NCBI GenBank assembly: GCA_947259815.1
Contig: CAMYNO010000057.1
Location: 1 to 10,265 of the forward strand
Length of the DNA stretch: 10,265 bases
Direction of reading: 5' to 3'
Source of the DNA: an uncultured Parvularculaceae bacterium
GTDB taxonomy: Bacteria; Pseudomonadota; Alphaproteobacteria; Caulobacterales; Parvularculaceae
The notes under the pieces were generated by a model, which worked only from the letters and a program-made list of their open reading frames with translations, did no database searches and was not told the DNA's origin. A program made the position numbers and the translations under genes. Of the stretch, positions 1 through 6,581 are shown piece after piece (within the stretch, counting starts at the first letter, position 1; each line of letters begins with the position of its first letter).

Positions 1-79
1 CGTTCACATTGACCTGAAAGCCTGCTTCCTGCGCCGCCTTGATGGCTTGCACCGCAATCTTGAAAGTGCCCTTCTGATC
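1..79 (-). pseudogene. hpnH: Inverted internal fragment of hpnH (radical SAM hopanoid enzyme)
   Basis: Read on the minus strand from 79 down to the window edge, this stretch is open and encodes 26 residues: it begins DQKGTF, contains AVQAIKAA and ends GFQVNVN. I recognise this as the middle of the HpnH radical-SAM domain, where the family has a DxxGTFxxAVxAIxxAxxxGFxVNVN-like stretch. It lies on the strand opposite to the hpnH 3' end that starts a few bases to the right, so the two pieces cannot be one continuous gene. The SAM-binding CxxxCxxC motif is not in the window. The piece may continue leftward beyond position 1. The recognition rests on memory of the family; the opposite orientation is directly visible. 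Confidence 0.65.
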
Positions 80-83
80 GATC
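76..83. other. Inversion/chimera joint in hpnH at a GATCGATC palindrome
   Basis: Left of this 8-base palindrome the minus strand codes for the hpnH middle region; right of it the plus strand codes for the hpnH C-terminus. The identity of both frames breaks down within a few codons of the palindrome, so the joint lies in or next to it. A self-complementary GATC at the joint could have served as microhomology for a fold-back or inversion event. The sequence alone cannot say whether this is biological or an amplification/assembly artefact at a contig end. Confidence 0.6.
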
Positions 84-353
84 GGCACCGGCAAATATGA
101 GAAGTGCTCGAACTGCATGGCCCATTGCGGCTATGAGCCGACAGCAGCCATGGACGCGGTCAAAAATCCGCTGAAAATGTTCCGCATCCCGAATATGTTC
201 AAGATCAAGACCGAAGGCCCGATGGCGCCGGAGATCGATCTCACCAATGCGCGTCCCGCGGTCGATGTTCACGAGAAGCTCGTGGCGACGGAAATGTCAA
301 AGATCGAGCGCGAGAAAAAGGCCGCCAAAGAGCGGGCCGAGGTCGCGGCGTAA
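78..353 (+). CDS. hpnH: HpnH C-terminal fragment, adenosyl hopane synthase (5' end missing)
   Basis: HpnH is a radical-SAM protein that joins adenosine to hopene to make adenosylhopane, the first step of C35 hopanoid side-chain synthesis. Only about the last 90 residues are here. They start with GTGKYEKCSNCMAHCGYE, the Cys-rich motif of the C-terminal domain, then NPLKMFR and TEGPMAPE, and end in a charged Lys/Glu/Ala tail. An in-frame TGA at 75-77 closes the frame just upstream, and the expected preceding HpnH sequence is absent because the DNA switches to an inverted internal piece of the same gene. The full protein is normally some 350-390 residues, so this copy as seen cannot be functional. 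The ATG at 117 is internal to the Cys motif, not a true start. The last 57 bases overlap the 3' end of hpnG, which converges from the other strand. Confidence 0.85.
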   Translation, partial: SIGTGKYEKCSNCMAHCGYEPTAAMDAVKNPLKMFRIPNMFKIKTEGPMAPEIDLTNARPAVDVHEKLVATEMSKIEREKKAAKERAEVAA

Positions 354-992
354 GGCTTTCAGCGCCTTCTGAGAATCAGAACCGAGTTGCAGGAGCGCCG
401 GGATATCCCCCGGCGCTTTCGCCATCTCAACCAGCGTTGCGGCAATTCGTGTCGAGCCGTCCGGCGCAACAGCGTTCATTGCCGCTTTCGGCAACGCACG
501 GGCGGCGGGATCGGCGACAGCGCGAATGGCGATGAACGGCGTTCTGAATTCCGCCGCCGCCCGCGCCGCGCCATGGCTTTCCATGTCCACGGCAATCGCG
601 TTGTGATTTTGGAAAAGCGCCGCCTTGTGCGCCGCCGATTGCACGATAGCGTCGGAGCCGAAAAGGCGCCCGCAGGAAACAGCACGATCCGACAATGCTT
701 TTTTCGCCGCGCTGACGAGAAATGAATCCGCGCTGAAGCAATCGCCTGCCTCATCCGCAATGATCTCGTCACCGATCAATATGTCTCCCGGCGCAAGCGC
801 GGGATCTAGCCCGCCCGAAACGCCGAGCGAAACAATGGCCGCGGCGCCGTCCTGCGCGGCAATGCGGGCAAGCTCATATGCGCGCTGCGCGCTGGCGCCG
901 GAAACAGCGATACGGACTTTGTCCGCGCCAGGGCAATTCGTGACGACACCGGCTTCCGACTTCAGCCCGCAGATGACGGCGAGAAAACCCAT
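297..992 (-). CDS. hpnG: HpnG, hopanoid-associated nucleoside phosphorylase
   Basis: HpnG is a purine-nucleoside-phosphorylase-like enzyme that removes adenine from adenosylhopane, leading to ribosylhopane and bacteriohopanetetrol. From the ATG at 992 the protein has 231 residues, the usual size. Visible family features are SLGVSGGLDPALAPGD (residues 55-70), the phosphorylase-type AVDMESHGAARAA (134-146) with its conserved Met-Glu, and IRAVAD (156-161) with the conserved Arg and Asp. The frame is open to a TTG at 1001 (TTG GAC CGC ATG), a possible alternative start, but homologues begin close to MGFLAV. It is the last gene of the hpnCDE-MDR-hpnG operon, 36 bases after the oxidoreductase stop. 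Its stop codon lies inside the convergent hpnH tail, an overlap of 57 bases. The next step of the side-chain pathway after HpnH is therefore encoded next to it, but on the opposite strand. Confidence 0.9.
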   Translation of the reverse strand: MGFLAVICGLKSEAGVVTNCPGADKVRIAVSGASAQRAYELARIAAQDGAAAIVSLGVSGGLDPALAPGDILIGDEIIADEAGDCFSADSFLVSAAKKALSDRAVSCGRLFGSDAIVQSAAHKAALFQNHNAIAVDMESHGAARAAAEFRTPFIAIRAVADPAARALPKAAMNAVAPDGSTRIAATLVEMAKAPGDIPALLQLGSDSQKALKALRRDLGPLFGGLFLALDL

Positions 993-1028
993 GCGGTCCA
1001 ACTGATCCCGTGAACAATAACGCCCGGT

Positions 1029-2033
1029 TTAAATCGAGAGCGTAATTTTGCCGAAATGCTTCTGATCGATCTGATGCTGAAACGCCGCGCCAATGTCATC
1101 AAGCGCGAAATCCTCATCCAAGACCGGTTTAACGCCGTTGGCTTCGATCGCGGCAATCATGTCTTCCTGATGGCGGCGCGAGCCGACGGTAATGCCCGAG
1201 ACGGTCAGGTTCTTGGCGAACAGCGCAAAGATCGGCACATCGCCGGCAACGCCGGTCAGTACACCGATCAGGGAAATATGCCCGCCGGCGCGCGACGCCT
1301 TGATCGACTGCGCCAGCGTGGCCGGACCGCCGACCTCGATCACTTCGTCAACGCCGCGGCCGCCGGTAAGCTTGAACGCCGCCTTGCCCCATTCCGGCGT
1401 TTCCTTGTAGTTGATACAATGGTCCGCACCAAGATCTTTCAGCCGTGCAAGCTTTTCATCGGAGGACGACGTCGCAATGACCCGCGCGCCGGCGGCCTTG
1501 GCGAATTGCAGTCCGAATATGGAAACGCCGCCCGTTCCCTGCACCAGCACCCAGTCGCCGGGCTTTACCGAATTTTCAACGAACAGCGCGCGCCACGCGG
1601 TCAGCGCTGCACAGGGCAACGACGCCGCCTCCCGGAAGGAATAGCCGGCGGGCATACGCGTGATCGCCGTTTCTGGCACGGCGACCAGTTCGGCGGCGAA
1701 TCCGTTCAGCCCTTCGCCGGGAACGCCCCGAAAGTCCGCCGCATCGGGCGATCCGTCGATCCAGTCGGGAAAGAACATCGACATCACATGATCGCCCGGC
1801 GCAAAACGCGTGACGCCCTCACCGACTGAAACAACTTCGCCGGCGCCGTCGGACATCGGTATGCGCCCATCCTCCACCGGAATGGCGCCGCGCACGACAA
1901 CGAGATCATGATAGTTGAGGGAGGAAGCGCGCACGCGCACAAGAACTTCACCGCGCGCCGGTTGCGGATCGGGACGCTCCTCAATCTTCAGGTTCTCAAG
2001 ACCGCCGGGCGCTTTGACTGATGCAACTTTCAT
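1029..2033 (-). CDS. Zinc-less MDR-family NAD(P)-dependent oxidoreductase (quinone-reductase-like)
   Basis: This 334-residue protein belongs to the medium-chain dehydrogenase/reductase superfamily. It has the N-terminal GroES-like fold signature (VLVRVRASSLNYHDLVVVRG, residues 30-49), SDGAGEV (61-67), and a Rossmann nucleotide site, GTGGVSIFG (166-174), with TSSSDEKL following at 188-195. The zinc-binding cysteine of alcohol dehydrogenases is replaced by the Asn-Tyr-His-Asp stretch of quinone-oxidoreductase-like members, so a zinc-independent reduction by NADPH is likely. The substrate is unknown. The ATG at 2033 follows a strong GAGGAG Shine-Dalgarno. It lies 57 bases after hpnE and 36 before hpnG, same strand, so it is probably co-transcribed. 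This position is where squalene-hopene cyclase occurs in classical hpn clusters. A role in reducing a terpenoid or side-chain intermediate is possible but is inferred only from position. Confidence 0.85.
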   Translation of the reverse strand: MKVASVKAPGGLENLKIEERPDPQPARGEVLVRVRASSLNYHDLVVVRGAIPVEDGRIPMSDGAGEVVSVGEGVTRFAPGDHVMSMFFPDWIDGSPDAADFRGVPGEGLNGFAAELVAVPETAITRMPAGYSFREAASLPCAALTAWRALFVENSVKPGDWVLVQGTGGVSIFGLQFAKAAGARVIATSSSDEKLARLKDLGADHCINYKETPEWGKAAFKLTGGRGVDEVIEVGGPATLAQSIKASRAGGHISLIGVLTGVAGDVPIFALFAKNLTVSGITVGSRRHQEDMIAAIEANGVKPVLDEDFALDDIGAAFQHQIDQKHFGKITLSI

Positions 2034-2090
2034 CTTCTTCTCCTCATTCTGAATTTTATTCTTTGAGTGCGTTCTTGGCGCTGGCGGTTT

Positions 2091-3365
2091 TCATTGTCCC
2101 AACGCCAGGCGCGCCGCCTTGTCGCCGGACCGGATCGAGCCCTCAATCGTCGCCGGCACGCCGGTGTCCGTATGATCGCCGGCAAGGAACAGATTGCGAT
2201 ATTGGGTCTCCGCCTTCAGGCGCTTTCTGACGCCTGCCGGCGACTGATCCGGGGTCGCGCGTTTCTCTCGGATGACGCGAACCCGTTCATAAGGCGTACC
2301 GTCAAGTTCCAGCGCAATTTTCGTTTCACTCCAGATGGTTGCGATAACATTGTCATTGGGAACGTCATCAGCGCCCAGCGCATCCGCCGCCGACGTCGTC
2401 ACGGAAATCACGTCATCACGGATAAACACCCATTGGGCGAGGCTGCCAACAAGGGCGATGAAGGCGCTGTCGCTCGCCCGGCGATTTTTATACGGCTCAG
2501 GCAATCGAAAATGGACATTCAGGATCGAGGCATCATCCGCAGGCGGATCAAGTTCCGGCATGATCTGAGCCAACCGGGTCGGCGGGATGGCGAAGATAAC
2601 CTGATCGCCTTCTTCCAGCGTGACGGTCTCGTCCGTGAAGTTAAGGCTCTGAACCTCGCCGCCTTCCATCCATGCGCTTTTCAACCGCGCATTGAGACGG
2701 ACGAGCCCGCCAGCCTCTTCGATAAACCGCACCGCCGGATCAATAAAAGCGGGGCCAAGCCCCGTACGGGCGACGAGCGGCGTTGATGCGCCGCCGCCCA
2801 GCAAGAACGTTTCGCGGATAACGCTCCATAACAGCTTCGCCGACCCGCGCGCCGGCGTCGTATTCAACACCGCCAGTGTCAACGGCTCCCAGAAGCTTTC
2901 ATAAAGCGGCGATTCTTCATCGACAACATCGGCGACGGTTTTGTCCGGACCGGCAAGCGCGATGGCCGCGGCTTTTGCATAGTCCAGCAGACCCGTATTG
3001 GGTACGCGGGTTTTCGCATTGAGAACCCATGACGGAAACAAGCCGTCATTGATCCGCACGGTCCATCGCTCATTCGTGCGTACATCAATGAATGGGTAAG
3101 CTGCTTCTGACGGCCAGATCAGCGGTTTGGACGATCCGATCCGGTCAAGAAATGACAGCGCGGACTTGTTCCCCGACATAATCAAATGATTGCCATTGTC
3201 GATGTGGCGCTCAAGATGCTTGTCGTAAAAGGAACGGCACCGCCCGCCCGCCTGACCTGCGCTTTCATAGATTGTGACAGGAATGCCTGCTTCGCAAAGG
3301 CGAACCGCCGCCGCCAGGCCGGAAAGCCCGGCGCCGATGATGTGAACGCGCGCCAACTTACTCAC
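2091..3365 (-). CDS. hpnE: HpnE, hydroxysqualene dehydroxylase (squalene-associated FAD protein)
   Basis: HpnE is a flavin amine-oxidase/phytoene-desaturase-like enzyme that reduces hydroxysqualene to squalene in the three-step bacterial route. The 424-residue product shows the FAD dinucleotide fold VHIIGAGLSGLAAA (residues 7-20), the ribose-binding acidic YESA (33-36) and the family GGRC (40-43). The C-terminal FAD signature is LFLAGDHTDTGVPATIEGSI (392-411). Length is normal for the family. Translation must begin at the GTG at 3365, or lower, because an in-frame TGA lies two codons upstream (3369-3371). The only Shine-Dalgarno candidate, GGGA, lies in the arm of a REP-type hairpin that directly abuts the start, so initiation may be weak or structure dependent. 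Upstream is hpnD, 119 bases away; downstream is the MDR oxidoreductase. Confidence 0.92.
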   Translation of the reverse strand: MSKLARVHIIGAGLSGLAAAVRLCEAGIPVTIYESAGQAGGRCRSFYDKHLERHIDNGNHLIMSGNKSALSFLDRIGSSKPLIWPSEAAYPFIDVRTNERWTVRINDGLFPSWVLNAKTRVPNTGLLDYAKAAAIALAGPDKTVADVVDEESPLYESFWEPLTLAVLNTTPARGSAKLLWSVIRETFLLGGGASTPLVARTGLGPAFIDPAVRFIEEAGGLVRLNARLKSAWMEGGEVQSLNFTDETVTLEEGDQVIFAIPPTRLAQIMPELDPPADDASILNVHFRLPEPYKNRRASDSAFIALVGSLAQWVFIRDDVISVTTSAADALGADDVPNDNVIATIWSETKIALELDGTPYERVRVIREKRATPDQSPAGVRKRLKAETQYRNLFLAGDHTDTGVPATIEGSIRSGDKAARLALGQ

Positions 3366-3460
3366 CGCTCATCCCTGCGCAGGCAGGGACCCATAGTCGC
3401 CAGGCAAACAATGCCGGCAATTTCCTTTCGCAAATGGATTCCCGCTTTCGCGGGAACGGG
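3366..3460. repeat. REP/BIME-type element: two inverted palindromic units between hpnD and hpnE
   Basis: Two hairpin units face each other. The first is TCCCTGC-GCAG-GCAGGGA (3372-3389, 7-bp stem). The second is TTCCCGC-TTTC-GCGGGAA (3439-3456, 7-bp stem). The first is followed by CCCA and the second is preceded by TGGA, which gives the opposed head and tail arrangement of a dispersed bacterial palindromic element. Read on the plus strand the element yields the pseudo-peptides SSLRRQGPI and WIPAF, hallmarks of spurious proteins predicted over this repeat family in proteobacterial genomes. It sits inside the operon, ends against the hpnE start codon and fills nearly all of the 119-base hpnD-hpnE gap. 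In mRNA the hairpins could stabilise the hpnCD part, pause transcription, or cover the hpnE start. Confidence 0.75.
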
Positions 3461-3484
3461 CGGAAGGGAAGTTTGCTCAGTGAT

Positions 3485-4384
3485 CTAAGATGCATCATCA
3501 TTCAGTGTTGTGTTGCGCGTTCTCTTCGGCGCAAAAAACCAGCGCGCGGCGATAGCGAGTTTCTCACCCTTGGATATCGTTACGCGCGGCTGTCCGTTGG
3601 CCCAGCCTCGCGCGGTCATCTTGTCGAGATAGGTTTCATAAACGCCCATCATCAAAAGCGCCGGCCGCAGGATTTTCCAGTCGAGATGTTCAAGCGCGGT
3701 TCGCGCCGCGGCAAACTTCTCCCGCGCCAGTTGCGCCATCTCTTCTCGCACTTTCGCAAGGCCGTTTGCGTTGACTACGCCTTGCGGCGTTAGCGGGCAT
3801 CCATGCTCTTCGAGAAGCTCACGCGGCAGGTATAGCCGGCCCTCCCCGGCGTCCTGTTCAATATCGCGCAGGATGTTGGTCAGTTGCAGCGCATCGCCCA
3901 GCGACAGGGCAAAGTCTTCGGCAATCTGCGTTCGCGGCGCCCCGAAGACCGGCATGGAGAGCATACCGACGGCGCCGGCGGCGCGGCGCGTATAGGCAAG
4001 AAGTCGTTCCAGCGTCGGCGCGATGACGGGCCCGTCCGCATCCATCTCCATCCCTTCAATAACGAGAATGAACTCGTTTCGGGGCAAATCGAACCGGCAT
4101 ACGACCTCTTTCAACGCATGACCGGTCGGCGTTTGCGGCGCGCCGGCGTAAACGCGTTCAATCTCGCGCCGCCATTCGGCAAGGCCCGACATTTTCTCGT
4201 CGCGCGTTCCGCCTTCATCAGCGATGTCATCGACCTCGCGGCAAAACGCATAGATCGCATACATCGCCTCGCGTCGTTCCTTTGAGAGAATACGCATACC
4301 GGCGCCAAAGGATGTTTTTGACCGCTTGACGGTTTCCGCCGCGTGTCGGCGCGCATCGTCGAGAGTAATCTCCGTCGCGCTCAC
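3485..4384 (-). CDS. hpnD: HpnD, presqualene diphosphate synthase
   Basis: HpnD belongs to the squalene/phytoene synthase family and condenses two farnesyl diphosphates to presqualene diphosphate. The 299-residue protein carries both Mg-diphosphate-binding aspartate motifs. The first is YAFCREVDDIADEGG with DDIAD at 52-56. The second is QLTNILRDIEQDAGEGRLYLP with DIEQD at 174-178 and YLP at 185-187. The start is the GTG at 4384, which shares GTGA with the hpnC stop, so the two genes are translationally coupled. The frame stays open further upstream to 4609, but that part overlaps hpnC, has no family sequence and is rejected. Product homologues begin near this GTG (ITLDDARRHAAETVKRSKTSF). HpnC, its pathway partner, is immediately upstream, and hpnE follows after a REP-type repeat. 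Confidence 0.93.
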   Translation of the reverse strand: MSATEITLDDARRHAAETVKRSKTSFGAGMRILSKERREAMYAIYAFCREVDDIADEGGTRDEKMSGLAEWRREIERVYAGAPQTPTGHALKEVVCRFDLPRNEFILVIEGMEMDADGPVIAPTLERLLAYTRRAAGAVGMLSMPVFGAPRTQIAEDFALSLGDALQLTNILRDIEQDAGEGRLYLPRELLEEHGCPLTPQGVVNANGLAKVREEMAQLAREKFAAARTALEHLDWKILRPALLMMGVYETYLDKMTARGWANGQPRVTISKGEKLAIAARWFFAPKRTRNTTLNDDAS

Positions 4385-5274
4385 GCAGCGCCCTTCCCGG
4401 CCTGAAAAAACCCGGCGACGATTCCCGTCAGTCCAGCCGCGGCGAAATCCAGTTTTGAAAGCGCAACCCGTTCGGCAAGGGGATCGCCCTTGCGTAACAA
4501 TGCGATCAGCCGCGACGCCAACCGGACGATCACCGCCGATTCCATTGCCAGATGTTTTGAGTTTAACGCCGCGGGAAGCTTCCGCGCGTCTTTCATCAGC
4601 GCATCGCATCCGTCGAGCATACGGTGCTTGACCTTTTCCAGCGCCGCGCTCGATTTTGGCGCATCAAGATCTTCAATGCCCCCGCCTTCGGCGGCGAGCC
4701 ACGGCTCGATCACATAAACACGGTCGAGTTCGCGCCGATCATCGCCGCAATCCTGAAGGTGGTTGACGATCTGCAGAACCGTGCACAGTGCATCGGAATA
4801 GCGATATCCCGCCTTGTCCTCTCCATGCAGGTCGAGAAGATAACGGCCGACAGGATTGGCCGAAAGTTCGCAATAGCTCAGCAATTCGTTCCAGTCGGCG
4901 TAACGGGATTTTTCCGCATCGAGAACAAAGGCGGCGACAAGATCGCTGCCATGTTTTGTCGGCACGCCGGTCTCGGCAAGGGAGGCGCGCAGGGCGTGCG
5001 CCTTTTCATATTCCACGCCATAGCCGGGCTCGCCCTTCAAGGCGGCGTCGAAGTCACGCAGCCGGCGGATTTTTTCATCCGCTGCTGTATCCGGATTGTC
5101 GGCAATGTCATCAATCGCGCGCGCAAAGGCGTAGAATTTCGCCACATGGGGGCAAAGCGCTTTCGGCAGCAGAAAAGAGCCGACCGGAAAATTTTCGTCG
5201 CCAGCGCCCTTGCCGGAAGGGGTTTCAGCGGAAATCTGCACGGCCGGTTTTTCGGTGTCGAGCATTGCGTTCAT
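4381..5274 (-). CDS. hpnC: HpnC, hydroxysqualene synthase
   Basis: HpnC is the second squalene/phytoene-synthase-like enzyme of the pathway and turns presqualene diphosphate into hydroxysqualene. From the ATG at 5274 it has 297 residues. It shows ENFPVGSFLLPK (27-38), the first aspartate motif AFARAIDDIAD (49-59) and ELSANPVGRYLLDLHG (136-151). The second motif region is LQIVNHLQDCGDDRRELDRVYV (167-188), the HpnC-type variant with DCGDD in place of the DxxxD of HpnD. The frame is open to 5385, but the extra 37 residues have no family character and would run into hpnB, so the ATG at 5274 (or 5265) is preferred. No convincing Shine-Dalgarno precedes either ATG. It is the first gene of the minus-strand operon, is divergent from hpnB, and overlaps hpnD by GTGA. 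Confidence 0.92.
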   Translation of the reverse strand: MNAMLDTEKPAVQISAETPSGKGAGDENFPVGSFLLPKALCPHVAKFYAFARAIDDIADNPDTAADEKIRRLRDFDAALKGEPGYGVEYEKAHALRASLAETGVPTKHGSDLVAAFVLDAEKSRYADWNELLSYCELSANPVGRYLLDLHGEDKAGYRYSDALCTVLQIVNHLQDCGDDRRELDRVYVIEPWLAAEGGGIEDLDAPKSSAALEKVKHRMLDGCDALMKDARKLPAALNSKHLAMESAVIVRLASRLIALLRKGDPLAERVALSKLDFAAAGLTGIVAGFFQAGKGAA

Positions 5275-5368
5275 AATTTGCGCACCATACTGCTTTCGCC
5301 GCGCAATCCAAGCCGTTGGCGCGCCGCCTTTCCCCTGGGATTTTCCGCCTCTATACCTCGCTGGGATT
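5275..5368. promoter_or_regulatory. Divergent hpnC/hpnB promoter region
   Basis: These 94 bases separate two divergent genes and must hold promoters for both unless these lie inside the genes. For hpnC a weak sigma70-like pair is visible on the minus strand: TTGGAT (5306-5311) and TATGGT (5284-5289), spaced 16 bases. The -10 ends only 9 bases before the hpnC ATG, which would give a leaderless or nearly leaderless mRNA, in line with the missing Shine-Dalgarno. For hpnB, TATACC (5353-5358) resembles a -10 but has no good -35. An 8-base palindrome GGCGCGCC lies near the centre (5318-5325). The boundaries are certain; the promoter elements are guesses. Confidence 0.4.
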
Positions 5369-6508
5369 ATGACCCTTATCGCCATTATCGCCCTCGCGGC
5401 ATGGATTTATCTCAGCTTTTTCAGGGGCGGCTTCTGGCGCGCCGATCAACGCCTCGCCATTGCGCCGAATCCAGAACAGTGGCCATCGGTCGCCGCTGTC
5501 ATTCCCGCGCGAAACGAGGCGGAAGCCATCAGCGCGGTGATGAAGGCGCATTTGGCCGCCGACTACCCCGGCGAATTCAGCCTTATCCTCGTCGACGACA
5601 ATTCCGACGACGGGACGGCGGAGATCGCCCGCGCCGCCGCCGACGGCTCGGATCGTCTGGAAATTATCCCCGGCGCGCCGCTGCCGCCGGACTGGAGCGG
5701 CAAGCTCTGGGCTGTCCATCAGGGGGTTGAAGCCGCGCGACGAACCGCTCCGGATTATTATCTCCTCACCGACGCCGACATTGTGCTCGCAAAAGACACG
5801 CTGCGCCGGCTGACGGCAAAAGCGCAGGCGCAGTCACTCTCGCTTGTCTCGTTAATGGCGCGGCTTGATTCTCGCGGACTCTGGGGCGGGCTGCTCGTGC
5901 CAGCCTTCGTCTTCTTTTTTCAAAAGCTCTATCCTTTTCCGCTCGCAAACGATCTGAATGAGAACATCGCCGCGGCGGCTGGCGGATGCATGCTCGTGCG
6001 CGCCGAGGATTTTCACGCCGCCGGCGGAGTGGAGCCGATTTGCAGCGAACTTATCGACGACTGCGCATTGGCGCGCCGCATAAAAGACTTATCCATGACG
6101 ACGCGCATCTGGATCGGTCTCGCCGACACCGAAGCGGTCAGCCTGCGCGATAATCGCTCCCTGTCGTCAATCTGGAACATGGTCGCCCGCACCGCTTTTA
6201 CGCAGCTCAATCAGTCCATATTGATGTTGATTGGCGCCGTGGCGGGAATGGCGCTCATTTACCTCGCGCCGCCGCTCATCGCTTTATTCCTTGCGACCCA
6301 TCACAACTTTGTCGCGGCGCTGATCGCCCTCGCCGCCTGGGGCGTCATGGCGCGAATTTACTGGCCCACGCTCAAACTCTATCGCGGTTACCCATGGCAA
6401 TCCGCCGCCCTTCCGATTGCTGCGGCCTTATACATGGCGATGACCGTCAGCTCAGCCATTCGCTACTGGCGCGGCAAGGGCGGGCAATGGAAGGGCCGGC
6501 ATTATTGA
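5369..6508 (+). CDS. hpnB: HpnB, hopene-associated family 2 glycosyltransferase (membrane)
   Basis: HpnB proteins are hopanoid-cluster GT2 glycosyltransferases; the sugar and acceptor are not established. The 379-residue product starts with one membrane segment (residues 2-18, TLIAIIALAAWIYLSFF). A cytoplasmic GT-A domain follows, with VIPARNEAE (45-53), VDDNSDDGTAEIA (75-87), the metal-binding DAD in LLTDADIV (132-139), AAGGCMLVRAEDF (203-215) and the acidic LIDDC (228-232). Hydrophobic segments at about 283-310, 314-330 and 344-361 anchor the C-terminus, the usual HpnB architecture and length. The ATG at 5369 is chosen because homologues begin just before this first membrane segment. The frame is open back to 5210, but that part is antisense to hpnC. 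The Shine-Dalgarno is weak (TGGG before ATT-ATG). It is divergent from hpnC, unlike its co-directional place in the classical hpnABCDEFGH order. Confidence 0.9.
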   Translation: MTLIAIIALAAWIYLSFFRGGFWRADQRLAIAPNPEQWPSVAAVIPARNEAEAISAVMKAHLAADYPGEFSLILVDDNSDDGTAEIARAAADGSDRLEIIPGAPLPPDWSGKLWAVHQGVEAARRTAPDYYLLTDADIVLAKDTLRRLTAKAQAQSLSLVSLMARLDSRGLWGGLLVPAFVFFFQKLYPFPLANDLNENIAAAAGGCMLVRAEDFHAAGGVEPICSELIDDCALARRIKDLSMTTRIWIGLADTEAVSLRDNRSLSSIWNMVARTAFTQLNQSILMLIGAVAGMALIYLAPPLIALFLATHHNFVAALIALAAWGVMARIYWPTLKLYRGYPWQSAALPIAAALYMAMTVSSAIRYWRGKGGQWKGRHY

Positions 6509-6509
6509 A

Positions 6510-6556
6510 TTTGCAAGAAGCTTTAACAATTCCTTGCAAAACTTTTTCTTCTTTTT
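6510..6556 (+). terminator. Possible intrinsic terminator after hpnB
   Basis: Directly after the hpnB stop, TTTGCAAG (6510-6517) can pair with CTTGCAAA (6533-6540) across a 15-base loop. It is followed by a T-rich run, CTTTTTCTTCTTTTT (6542-6556). This is the form of a Rho-independent terminator, though the stem is short and AT-rich for a GC-rich genome. A third copy, TTGCAAG (6566-6572), could pair with the same middle arm and so compete with this stem. Confidence 0.4.
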
Positions 6557-6581
6557 ACGGATTAATTGCAAGCATCTGTTA

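Noticed and set aside
1056..1829. Plus-strand frame of 257 codons antisense to the MDR gene
   Set aside because: It is Arg- and Gly-rich with no domain and lies wholly inside a gene with clear family motifs on the other strand.
3186..3488. Plus-strand open frame of 100 codons containing SSLRRQGPI and WIPAF
   Set aside because: It is antisense to the hpnE 5' part and its distinctive part is a translation of the REP-type repeat, a well-known source of spurious protein predictions.
4385..4609. Upstream extension of hpnD to 4609
   Set aside because: The added residues lie inside hpnC and show no family sequence; the GTGA overlap gives a natural start at 4384.
5210..5368. Upstream extension of hpnB to 5210
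   Set aside because: It would be antisense to the hpnC 5' end and precedes the family-typical N-terminal membrane segment that starts at 5369.
4624..5730. Long plus-strand frame of 368 codons antisense to hpnC and out of frame with hpnB
   Set aside because: It is a shadow of hpnC and hpnB, has no recognisable domain, and has Arg-rich composition typical of wrong-frame GC-rich DNA.
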